Made by a program: the position numbers and the translations under genes. Shown here in pieces: positions 1-6,526 of a DNA stretch of 25,162 bases (positions are counted from its first letter, which is position 1; each line of letters opens with the position of its first letter). Source of the DNA: JBBQER01 sp038320885 (GTDB lineage Bacteria > Actinomycetota > Acidimicrobiia > IMCC26256 > PALSA-610); NCBI GenBank assembly GCA_038320885.1, contig JBBQER010000062.1:1-25162 (forward strand), in the 5' to 3' direction. Below the pieces are notes generated by a model. The model saw only the letters and a program-made list of their open reading frames with translations. It searched no databases and was not told the origin of the DNA.

Positions 1-1
1 C

Positions 2-94
2 GTGTCGACCACCGAGCCGAAAGAGCCCGTCGACTACGACCCGTTCGAGGAGTTCAACCGCAGAGCCGGCATCGGCGTGGTCGAGAACACGTAA
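2..94 (+). pseudogene. N-terminal piece of a cytochrome P450, cut off by an in-frame TAA
   Basis: A GTG at 2 opens a 30-codon frame beginning (M)STTEPKEPVDYDPFEEF and ending ...GVVENT before TAA at 92-94. The next codons of the same frame are CCG then the ATG at 98 that opens the P450 reading frame. Read through, the junction is VVENT-x-PMFAFVRAEH, which fits the usual bacterial P450 N-terminus where a tyrosine sits in a (N/D)xYPxFAxLR-type segment. TAC or TAT to TAA is one substitution. From GTG 2 the product would be about 425 residues, normal for the family, whereas the restart is 393. The simplest reading is one gene with a nonsense mutation or a base-call error. It is also possible that the gene began further upstream, outside the window. 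Confidence 0.7.
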
Positions 95-97
95 CCG

Positions 98-1279
98 ATG
101 TTCGCCTTCGTGCGCGCCGAGCACACGATCAAGCGCGAAGACTTCGGCGAGTCGATGATTCCCGCTGAAGGGCTGCCCGAGGGCGAGGAATTGGAGCTCC
201 TCGGTTCGCTCGACCTCGCCGAAGAGGTTTCCGTGTTCACCGCGTACGGCTTCGACGCGGTGCAGCAGGTGCTGAAGGACGGCGAGACGTTCTCGTCCGC
301 GGGGTACGCCGACATCATGGGTCCGGTCTTCGGACACTCGATCCTCGAGATGGACGAGCCCGAGCACCACACCTACCGCGGCCTCGTCCAGCAGGCGTTC
401 AGCCGCAAGGCCATGGAGACGTGGGAGCGCGACCTCGTGCGCGGCGTCGTCGACGAGATGCTCGACGAGATCATCGACGACAAGCGCGGCGACCTCGTCC
501 GCAGCTTGACGTTCCCGTTCCCGGTGCTCGTGATCGCGCGCATGCTCGGCCTGCCGCGCGAGGACCTGCCCGCGTTCCACCGTCAAGCCGTCGAGATGAT
601 CAGCGCCGGCTTCGAGTTCGACCGCGCGATCGCGGCGTCGAACGCGCTGTACGAGTATTTCTGCGCCATCATTGCCGACCGCCGCCAGAACCCGTCCACC
701 GACGTGATCTCGGTTCTCGTGCAGGCCGAGCTCGAGGGAGAGCGCCTCGACGACGCGCAGATCTGCTCGTTCCTGCGCTTGCTCCTGCCCGCGGGTGCGG
801 AGACGACCTACCGATCGTCGAGCAATCTGCTCTTCGGGCTGCTCAGCAATCCCGAGCAGCTCGACGCGTTGCGCGCCGATCGCGGCCTCATGGCGCAGGC
901 GATCGAGGAAGGCTTGCGGTGGGAGCCGCCGCTCCTCGGCATCATGCGAACCGCGACGCGCGACACGGAAGTCGACGGCATGGCCATTCCTTCCGGCTCG
1001 ATCGTCGCGGTGAACATCGGCTCGGCCAACCACGACGAGCGCTACTGGGACAACGCCGAGGAATTCGACATCTTCCGGCCGCCGCGCCAGCACCTCGCCT
1101 TTGCATGGGGCCCGCACATGTGCCTGGGCCTGCACCTGGCGCGCATGGAGACGCGCGTCGCGCTCACCCAGATCCTGGATCGCCTCCCGAACCTGCGCTT
1201 CGATCCCGATGCCGACGCGCCGTTCATCACGGGTGCCGTATTCCGCGCGCCCAACGCCCTCCCCGTCGTCTGGGACTGA
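98..1279 (+). CDS. Cytochrome P450 (main body, N-terminus lost to upstream stop)
   Basis: A haem-thiolate monooxygenase of the soluble bacterial P450 class. It would use electrons from a ferredoxin system not encoded here. Visible motifs are the I-helix oxygen-activation motif AGAETT (about residue 232), the K-helix ExxR as EEGLR followed by WEPP, and the haem loop FAWGPHMCLG with the axial cysteine near residue 342 counted from ATG 98. The substrate cannot be predicted. In related actinobacteria such P450s often sit beside amidohydrolases and acyl-CoA enzymes in sterol, terpenoid or lipid catabolism clusters, and an amidohydrolase follows here after 52 bp. The frame continues upstream of ATG 98 through a TAA (see 2-94), so this may be a pseudogene, a restart, or a sequencing artefact. 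No good ribosome binding site precedes ATG 98. Confidence 0.85.
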   Translation: MFAFVRAEHTIKREDFGESMIPAEGLPEGEELELLGSLDLAEEVSVFTAYGFDAVQQVLKDGETFSSAGYADIMGPVFGHSILEMDEPEHHTYRGLVQQAFSRKAMETWERDLVRGVVDEMLDEIIDDKRGDLVRSLTFPFPVLVIARMLGLPREDLPAFHRQAVEMISAGFEFDRAIAASNALYEYFCAIIADRRQNPSTDVISVLVQAELEGERLDDAQICSFLRLLLPAGAETTYRSSSNLLFGLLSNPEQLDALRADRGLMAQAIEEGLRWEPPLLGIMRTATRDTEVDGMAIPSGSIVAVNIGSANHDERYWDNAEEFDIFRPPRQHLAFAWGPHMCLGLHLARMETRVALTQILDRLPNLRFDPDADAPFITGAVFRAPNALPVVWD

Positions 1280-1288
1280 CCGCGGGCG

Positions 1289-1308
1289 TATGCTGACACG
1301 GACGTCAG
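1289..1308 (+). promoter_or_regulatory. Possible -10 element and TGAC-N6-GTCA inverted repeat before the amidohydrolase
   Basis: In the gap between the P450 and the amidohydrolase there is TATGCT at 1289-1294, overlapping an inverted repeat CTGAC-N6-GTCAG at 1293-1308. A palindrome on a -10 element is the usual layout of a TetR- or GntR-type repressor site. No convincing -35 was found. No regulator gene of this type lies in the window, so this is a candidate only. Confidence 0.35.
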
Positions 1309-1331
1309 GTAATCGCCCGGAGGGGGATGCG

Positions 1332-2621
1332 ATGCGCCTCGAAGACATGGTTCTCGTGAGTGTCGACGATCACGTGGTGGAGCCACCCGACCTCTTCGAA
1401 GGTCGCCTCTCCGCGAAGCACGCCGACGTCGCGCCGAAGCTCGTCCGCAAGGAGAGCGGCATCGACGTGTGGCAGTTCATGGGCGCCGAGCTCCCCAACA
1501 TCGGGCTCAACGCGGTCGCGGGCCGTCCGCCCGAGGAGTACGCGATGGACCCGCAGTCGTTCGACGACATGCGGACGGGGTGCTACGACATCCACGACCG
1601 CGTCAAGGACATGAACGCCAATGGCATTCTCGGCTCCATGTGCTTCCCGTCGTTCCCGCAGTTCTGCGGCCAACTCTTCGCGCGCGCCGCGCTGAAGGAC
1701 GAGCCGCTCGCGGTCGAGTTGGTGCAGGCGTACAACGACTGGCACATCGACAGCTGGTGCGGCTCGTATCCCGGCCGCTTCATCCCGCTCGCGATCCCGA
1801 TAATGTGGGACGTCGAAAAGATGGCCGCCGAAGTGCGCCGCGTCGCCGACAAGGGTTGCTTCGCCGTCACGTTCTCGGAGAACCCCGTGCACCTCGGTCA
1901 CCCGAGCATCCACTCCGGCCACTGGGACAAGTTCTTCGCGACGTGCGAGGAGCTCGGCACGGTCGTGAACGTGCACATCGGCTCGTCGTCGAAGATGGTG
2001 ATCACCGCCGACGACGCCCCGATGGACGTGTTGATCACGCTCTCGCCGATGAACATCGTGCAAGCGGCCGCCGACTTCGTGTGGTCGAAGGTGCCGGTCA
2101 AGTACCCGAAGCTGAAGTACGCCCTGAGCGAAGGCGGCATCGGCTGGATTCCCTACTTCCGCGAGCGCATCGACTACACGTACGACCGCCACCGCTTCTG
2201 GACCGGAATGGACCGTGGCGACCGCTTGCCGAGCCAGATCATGGACGATCAGGTCATCTGCTGCTGGATCGACGACCCGGTCGGCGTCGACATGCGGCAC
2301 AAGATGAACATCGACATGATCTGCTGGGAGTGCGACTACCCGCACTCCGACTCGAGCTGGCCGCAGTCGCCCGAGGCGGTGTGGAAGCAGATGCAGGCGT
2401 CGAACTGCTCCGACGAGGACATCGACAAGATCACGCACGAGAACGCGATGCGCCTCTACAAATTCGATCCGTTCACGACGCTCGGCGGCAAGGAGCGCTG
2501 CAACGTCGGCGCGCTGCGTGCGCAGGCGGAGGGATGGGACGTGAGCATCGTGGCGCGCGGCATCAAGGCCAGCGGCACCGGCGCCATCGATCTCCTCAAC
2601 TTCGCCAAGGCCGACCGGTAG
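1332..2621 (+). CDS. Amidohydrolase-family metal-dependent hydrolase (amidohydrolase 2 type)
   Basis: A 429-residue TIM-barrel hydrolase of the amidohydrolase superfamily, the branch that includes decarboxylases and lactonases. The N-terminus carries the strand-1 metal motif as SVDDHVVEPPDLFEG. Later come a histidine strand VVNVHIG, the SEGGIGWIP segment, and WECDYPHSDSSWP, which should hold the conserved aspartate. It ends with the usual helix ENAMRLYKFDPF. ATG 1332 was chosen because GGAGGGGG lies just upstream. The frame is open further upstream but overlaps the P450. The gene follows the P450 by 52 bp on the same strand and may share its catabolic pathway. Many actinobacterial paralogues exist and the substrate cannot be read from the sequence. 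Confidence 0.9.
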   Translation: MRLEDMVLVSVDDHVVEPPDLFEGRLSAKHADVAPKLVRKESGIDVWQFMGAELPNIGLNAVAGRPPEEYAMDPQSFDDMRTGCYDIHDRVKDMNANGILGSMCFPSFPQFCGQLFARAALKDEPLAVELVQAYNDWHIDSWCGSYPGRFIPLAIPIMWDVEKMAAEVRRVADKGCFAVTFSENPVHLGHPSIHSGHWDKFFATCEELGTVVNVHIGSSSKMVITADDAPMDVLITLSPMNIVQAAADFVWSKVPVKYPKLKYALSEGGIGWIPYFRERIDYTYDRHRFWTGMDRGDRLPSQIMDDQVICCWIDDPVGVDMRHKMNIDMICWECDYPHSDSSWPQSPEAVWKQMQASNCSDEDIDKITHENAMRLYKFDPFTTLGGKERCNVGALRAQAEGWDVSIVARGIKASGTGAIDLLNFAKADR

Positions 2622-2622
2622 A

Positions 2623-2645
2623 GGCAGCGGCCACGCGCCGCTGCC
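2623..2645 (+). terminator. GC-rich hairpin just after the amidohydrolase stop
   Basis: A perfect 9-bp stem (GGCAGCGGC / GCCGCTGCC) with a 5-nt loop starts 2 nt after the TAG. No T-run follows, which is common for hairpin terminators in high-GC actinobacteria. It lies between genes converging from opposite strands. Confidence 0.55.
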
Positions 2646-2666
2646 CCACCCGGTCTGCTCCGCCCG

Positions 2667-2870
2667 CTAACCAAGTCGTGTCTCGTGACGCAGGCGCGGC
2701 ACGAGACCGCTGTCGCTCAGCGCACGCAGCGCCCGTTCCTCGTCGGCGTCGATGACGACCGCGTCGCCGGGTTCCCGCCCGACGATGAACGACACGATGC
2801 AGTCGTCGCACGCCGAAGTGCCCGTCATCACGCAGTCGCCGCAATCGATGCTGAGCGGTTCAGATCTCAT
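2667..2870 (-). CDS. Small conserved-looking protein with paired CxxC motifs
   Basis: A 67-residue protein starting at the ATG whose complement is 2868-2870. The N-terminus carries two CxxC pairs, C10-x2-C13 and C21-x2-C24, as in DCGDC...ACDDC, a spacing that would suit a zinc or iron-sulfur site. It continues with IVSFIVGREPGDAVVIDADE and a charged helical tail. There is no signal peptide or membrane segment. I do not recognise a characterised family, though small proteins with this CxxC layout seem typical of Acidimicrobiia-type genomes. It is separated from the upstream minus-strand NYN gene by about 120 bp holding a hairpin and direct repeats, so it probably has its own promoter. Function unknown. 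Confidence 0.65.
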   Translation of the reverse strand: MRSEPLSIDCGDCVMTGTSACDDCIVSFIVGREPGDAVVIDADEERALRALSDSGLVPRLRHETRLG

Positions 2871-2898
2871 GCCCCGAGCATGACACCGGGATGAGACA

Positions 2899-2956
2899 CC
2901 CTCCCGAAGTGCTCGAACCCACCATCAGATAGCAGGGTTGGAGCACCTGGGGAGGG
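2899..2956. repeat. Long imperfect hairpin with a conserved loop
   Basis: Arms 2899-2914 (CCCTCCCGAAGTGCTC) and 2941-2956 (GAGCACCTGGGGAGGG) pair at 14 of 16 positions. Inside them, AACCC at 2916-2920 pairs with GGGTT at 2935-2939. The result is a stem of roughly 21 pairs with a 14-nt loop ACCATCAGATAGCA. It lies between the NYN gene stop and the small CxxC gene start, both on the minus strand. It could be a terminator, a 5'-UTR structure, or a dispersed REP-like palindromic element. Confidence 0.65.
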
Positions 2957-2985
2957 CCGAATCGCGCCATCAGATAGCAGGGTTG
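2922..2985. repeat. Two 19-bp direct repeats, 45 bp apart
   Basis: CCATCAGATAGCAGGGTTG occurs identically at 2922-2940 and 2967-2985. The first copy forms the loop and inner arm of the 2899-2956 hairpin. The second lies between short GC-rich flanks (GCGC on either side) and ends 7 nt from the NYN gene stop codon. Confidence 0.85.
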
Positions 2986-2991
2986 CGCGCG

Positions 2992-4437
2992 CTACTTGTC
3001 CGGGCGGAGGAGTTTGGTGAGGCAGTCGGCGCCGACCACGACGGCGCCCTGATCCGTGGCGTGCTCGCGCACCCAGGCGTCCGACGACGCCACGACCAGC
3101 GGCACCCGGCGCGGGCGGTCCTCGACCTCGCGCAGCACGACCTCGTCGGCTTCTTGGCCGGCATCGGAGAAGAGCACTCGCAGCCCGCCCCGCCGCAGCG
3201 GGGGAAGTGGTCCGCTGCCGTCGCCGTCGAACACCAGCACGACCTCGCAGCCCAACCGCCGGCTCAGCGCGGTCATGGCGATGCCGAGGCGCTCTCGTTG
3301 ATCGGCGGCCGTGGCGTCGGACCACGCCCGGTGCGCGACGTTGTATCCGTCGACGATCAGCACGACGTCGGGAGTCGCGAGCATCGCTTCGACCCCGGCC
3401 GGCGTGTCGGCGACGAGACCCTTCGGCAGGTTCGGCCGGGTACGCCGCGTCGGTGCCGGCTCGCGCGGCAGCACCACGTCGGCCGGCTTCGGCTCGGCGG
3501 TGGCCGCTTCGCGGATGCGCCGCTGGAGCGCGTCGAGGGACACCGACAACTGTCGTGCCGCCATGGCTGCATCGGTCAGCGCCTTCTCGTCACGGTCTCC
3601 GAGCTTCGAGTTGCTGCTCTCGGCGCGTGCCCGCAACTCGCGCGTGTCGGCACGCAAGCGGCGCAGGTCGTCTTCGAGGGATCGGGCACGTTGCGAAGCG
3701 CGCGTCGCGACGTTCTGCTGTTCCTCGGCGACGGCCTTGGCTTGATCGAGCTGGGTCTGCAGCATGTCGGCCTGACGTTGCGCGGCGCCCGCCGCGGCAA
3801 TGGCCTCGTCTTCTCGCGTTCGGCGCGCGGTGCGCTCCTTTTGCAACTCCTGTTCGGCCTTCGCCGCGGCGGCCTCGGCTTCGAGGCGGGCAGTCTCGGC
3901 GCGGCGGCGCGCTTCTTCGACGGCCGCGCGCTCCTGCGCCAGGCTCTTGCCCGCGTCGGTCTCACGCTGCCGCTCGCGCAGCTGGACGTCGAGCACGACC
4001 GCGATCCCGAGTCCGAATGCGTATCCCGGCGGACGCGCGGCCCACAGGGTCGACGTGAACAGCGACAGGTCGCCGCGCGCGGCCGCGTCGGCGAGCGTGA
4101 TGGCGGCGGTCTCGGCCGACCATTCGGCGAGCACACCCTCCACTTCGGCTCGCGCGACGAACTGTTCGAACACGCGCTCCCCGAAGTCGGTGTCGTTGGC
4201 CATCGCGCGTCGCAATTGCCTCGGTGCGGGTCCGGACAGGAGCCCGCGCCGGTCGAAGCCGTGCAGTTGGCGCAACGAGTGCGGCACATCGACCGCCTCG
4301 AGCTCGCGCAACACGTCGGCGGCGACCTCGATCAGCGGCATCAACAAGAGCTCGGGAACTGCGATGTCGACGGCGCTGTCGACGTCGGGCGAACCCTCCG
4401 TCGACGCGGCCGGCATCGCGGCCGGTCCGTCGGTCAT
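2992..4437 (-). CDS. Coiled-coil protein with C-terminal NYN (YacP-like) nuclease domain
   Basis: A 481-residue cytosolic protein. The C-terminal 120 residues (from about 359) form a PIN-like NYN domain of the YacP type: VLIVDGYNVAHRAW holds the first acidic residue, VVLVFDGDGSG and VLFSDAGQEADEVV the next acidic residues, and VPLVVASSDAWVRE the last strand. YacP/Rae1 enzymes are RNA endonucleases. A long Glu/Ala/Arg/Gln-rich coiled coil occupies about residues 140-320, and the first 130 residues are helical and unassigned. The start MTDGPAAMPA at 4437 overlaps the stop of the upstream zinc-ribbon gene as ATGA, so the two are probably translationally coupled. The long coiled-coil N-terminus is unlike short Rae1 and suggests an oligomeric or scaffolded RNase. 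Its target is unknown. Confidence 0.85.
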   Translation of the reverse strand: MTDGPAAMPAASTEGSPDVDSAVDIAVPELLLMPLIEVAADVLRELEAVDVPHSLRQLHGFDRRGLLSGPAPRQLRRAMANDTDFGERVFEQFVARAEVEGVLAEWSAETAAITLADAAARGDLSLFTSTLWAARPPGYAFGLGIAVVLDVQLRERQRETDAGKSLAQERAAVEEARRRAETARLEAEAAAAKAEQELQKERTARRTREDEAIAAAGAAQRQADMLQTQLDQAKAVAEEQQNVATRASQRARSLEDDLRRLRADTRELRARAESSNSKLGDRDEKALTDAAMAARQLSVSLDALQRRIREAATAEPKPADVVLPREPAPTRRTRPNLPKGLVADTPAGVEAMLATPDVVLIVDGYNVAHRAWSDATAADQRERLGIAMTALSRRLGCEVVLVFDGDGSGPLPPLRRGGLRVLFSDAGQEADEVVLREVEDRPRRVPLVVASSDAWVREHATDQGAVVVGADCLTKLLRPDK

Positions 4438-4667
4438 GCCGACTCCTCGATCGGGCCGATGTCGCCGGGAACCTTCTCGATCGCGTCGCCGGTCGCACCG
4501 CACCAGCGGCACGTCACCTGCTCCACCCGGTCGTCGAGCACGTCCTCCTCTTCGACCGTGAGCTCACCGCCCAGGCTGTAGTGATGAAACGCACGCGTGC
4601 GGCGCGTCGCCAGAACGTCGAAGCGGGTCAGGTTCCCGCAGGCACCACACCGATAGCGCGTTGACAC
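4434..4667 (-). CDS. Small zinc-ribbon protein coupled to the NYN nuclease gene
   Basis: A 77-residue protein starting (V)STRYRCGACGNLTRFDV. One CxxC pair (CGAC) lies near the N-terminus and a second (CRWC) in VEQVTCRWCGATGDAIE, together a plausible four-cysteine zinc ribbon. The frame is open for 32 more codons upstream. I chose GTG 4667 because the cysteine fold begins there and a TACGAT -10 ends 7 nt before it, as for a leaderless mRNA. The stop overlaps the NYN start (ATGA), which implies a two-gene operon, possibly an RNase and its nucleic-acid-binding partner. The domain assignment is firm, the role is not known. Confidence 0.75.
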   Translation of the reverse strand: MSTRYRCGACGNLTRFDVLATRRTRAFHHYSLGGELTVEEEDVLDDRVEQVTCRWCGATGDAIEKVPGDIGPIEESA

Positions 4668-4674
4668 GCGGGCG

Positions 4675-4680
4675 ATCGTA
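4675..4680 (-). promoter_or_regulatory. -10 element for the zinc-ribbon/NYN operon, leaderless geometry
   Basis: On the minus strand TACGAT is followed by exactly 7 nt and then the GTG start at 4667. This matches TANNNT and puts the expected transcription start on or next to the start codon. No clear ribosome binding site is present at that spacing. Confidence 0.5.
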
Positions 4681-4774
4681 ACCGGACGCGCACAACCTCC
4701 GGGCACTCCCCGCCCGCCCAGAACCCCCGAAACAGCGGGCCTCGCGGCGAACTGCACGAACACACTTTCGCCCA

Positions 4775-4786
4775 GAACATATGTTC
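4775..4786. promoter_or_regulatory. LexA (SOS) box
   Basis: The perfect palindrome GAACATATGTTC fits the Gram-positive/actinobacterial LexA consensus GAAC-N4-GTTC. It ends 16 nt before the GTG of the exonuclease/GIY-YIG fusion and abuts the -10 candidate at 4789-4794, where a bound repressor would block RNA polymerase. The opposite-strand zinc-ribbon gene starts 108 nt away and is less likely to be controlled by it. Confidence 0.8.
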
Positions 4787-4788
4787 GC

Positions 4789-4794
4789 TAACGT
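4789..4794 (+). promoter_or_regulatory. -10 element for the exonuclease/GIY-YIG gene
   Basis: TAACGT matches TANNNT. It is followed by 8 nt and the GTG at 4803, with no ribosome binding site between, so a leaderless transcript is likely. The LexA box lies immediately upstream. Confidence 0.5.
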
Positions 4795-4802
4795 GACGTA
4801 CC

Positions 4803-6479
4803 GTGCCCACTTCCCCGTCGGCGCCGGTGCTGCCCCGGAACGCTCCGGCCCCACCGGCTTCGGTCCGTCCCTCGTTCCAGCAGTCGCTCGACGAACTCGG
4901 CGCGCCCCTCTCGCAGGTCACGTTCGTGGTCGTCGACCTCGAGACGACCGGCGCGTCGCCCCGCACCGAAGCCATCACCGAGATCGGCGCCCTGCGACTG
5001 CGGGGCGGCGAGTTGCTCGGCACGGTCGAGACCTTGGTGAACCCGGGCGTACCGATCCCGCCGATGATCACCGTGCTCACGGGAATCAGCGAAGCCATGG
5101 TGCTCCCGGCGCCGCGCATCACCGAGGTGCTGCCGTCGTTCCTCGAGTTCGCTCGTGACGCGGTGATCGTGGGTCACAACATCCGTTTCGACTGCGCGTT
5201 CCTCGACGCCGCGCTGCTTGCGCACGGCTATCCGCGCCTGCCCCATCGTCGAGTCGACACCGTCGCGCTCGCGCGCCGGCTCGTCCGCGACGAGATCCCC
5301 AACCTCAAGCTCCACACGCTCGCCCGCCACTTCCGCACGAGCGTCGAACCGGTGCACCGCGCCTACGCCGACGCGGCTGCGACCGCCGAGGTGCTCCACG
5401 CGCTGCTCGAACGGGCGGCCGCGTTCGGCGTGCTCGGTCTCGACGACCTCATCGCGCTCCCAACGATGCGCGCGCACCCGTCGGCCGCGAAGCTCGCGCT
5501 CACGTCCAAGCTTCCCCGCTTGCCGGGCATCTATCTGTTTCGCGATCGTGACGGCCGGGTGCTCTACGTGGGCAAGGCGACCAACCTACGCGCTCGCGTG
5601 CGCTCCTACTTCTCGACGGAGGATCGGCGCAAGGTGCCGCAACTCCTGCGCGACACCCACACGATCGAGCACCGTGTGTGCAACGGTCCGTTCGAGGCGG
5701 CGGTGCGCGAGCTGCGACTGATCCAGCGCCTCGAACCGCGGTTCAACCGGCAGTCGAAGACGTGGCGTCGCTACACGTACCTCAAGCTGACCGCGGAACG
5801 ATTCCCTCGGCTGATGGTCACGCGCGTGATGCGGGCCGACGGCGCGTATTACCTCGGGCCCTTCCGGTCGGGCGCGGCGGCGCACCAAGCCCGCGAGGCG
5901 ATCGAAGACGCGGTCCCGCTGCGACGGTGCGGGTTGCGAGTCGGCAAGTCCGCGACGATCGCCGGGGGTCCGCCCTGCGTTCCCGCGCAACTCGGCGTGG
6001 CGACCTGTCCGTGCCGCGCGCAGGTCTGCGAGGACGAATACCGGGCGCTGGCCGACACCACGCGGCGAGCGCTGCTACACGACCCCGCGGTCTTCTACGC
6101 GCCGCTCGAGGCCCGCATGCGCCGGCTGGCCGGAACCGAACGGTTCGAGGAAGCGGCGCTGACCCGGGACCGCGTCACCACCCTTGCGCGCGCCCTCCGG
6201 CGGCGCCGCGCGATGGACGCAATCCGGGCCGCGCGGCGGATCGTGATCGACAGCGCCGAAGGTCGAGTGGAGCTCGTGCACGGCCGCGTCGTGCTCGCCG
6301 AAGACGACCCCGCCGCCATCGAGCCTCCGGATCTCGACCTGCCGCCCACGCGAGACGTCGCCGACGAGCTGCTCCTCGTGAGTCGCTGGCTCGAGCAGGC
6401 GAAGGGCGTGCGCTGCGCGTTCGCCAGCGGCGTCGCCGCATCGCGGATCGGAGGAGTCGCGACGAGTGACGGCGCGTAG
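4803..6479 (+). CDS. DEDD exonuclease fused to UvrC/Cho-like GIY-YIG endonuclease
   Basis: A 558-residue DNA repair protein. Residues 40-210 are a DnaQ/PolIII-epsilon type DEDDh exonuclease: VVVDLETTG gives D45 and E47, GHNIRFD gives D130, and HRAYAD gives H185 and D190. From about 236 a UvrC-type GIY-YIG domain follows, with PGIYLFRDRDGRVLYVGKAT (GIY at 242, YVG at 255) and the downstream LEPRFNRQSKTWRRY segment. A cysteine-bearing middle region and a UVR-like helical segment (ARMRRLAGTERFEEAALTRDR) come after, but there is no UvrC RNase H-type domain or HhH. The architecture matches mycobacterial DEDD/UvrC-like fusions such as Rv2191. In E. coli the related Cho incises damaged DNA and is SOS-induced. 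The LexA box upstream fits that role. All catalytic positions look intact. Confidence 0.92.
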   Translation: MPTSPSAPVLPRNAPAPPASVRPSFQQSLDELGAPLSQVTFVVVDLETTGASPRTEAITEIGALRLRGGELLGTVETLVNPGVPIPPMITVLTGISEAMVLPAPRITEVLPSFLEFARDAVIVGHNIRFDCAFLDAALLAHGYPRLPHRRVDTVALARRLVRDEIPNLKLHTLARHFRTSVEPVHRAYADAAATAEVLHALLERAAAFGVLGLDDLIALPTMRAHPSAAKLALTSKLPRLPGIYLFRDRDGRVLYVGKATNLRARVRSYFSTEDRRKVPQLLRDTHTIEHRVCNGPFEAAVRELRLIQRLEPRFNRQSKTWRRYTYLKLTAERFPRLMVTRVMRADGAYYLGPFRSGAAAHQAREAIEDAVPLRRCGLRVGKSATIAGGPPCVPAQLGVATCPCRAQVCEDEYRALADTTRRALLHDPAVFYAPLEARMRRLAGTERFEEAALTRDRVTTLARALRRRRAMDAIRAARRIVIDSAEGRVELVHGRVVLAEDDPAAIEPPDLDLPPTRDVADELLLVSRWLEQAKGVRCAFASGVAASRIGGVATSDGA

Positions 6480-6526
6480 CGCCCTCTCCAAGGCGAATCC
6501 GACAGTAGACGTGGCCAGCGACCGAG

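Noticed and set aside
1305..2438. 377-codon open frame on the minus strand
   Set aside because: Antisense to the amidohydrolase; Val/His/Arg-rich with no domain.
2922..2985. CRISPR array
   Set aside because: Only two repeat copies, with a spacer of one size and no cas genes. The first copy is part of a larger hairpin.
2938..4581. 547-codon open frame on the plus strand
   Set aside because: Antisense to the NYN gene; low-complexity composition and no domain.
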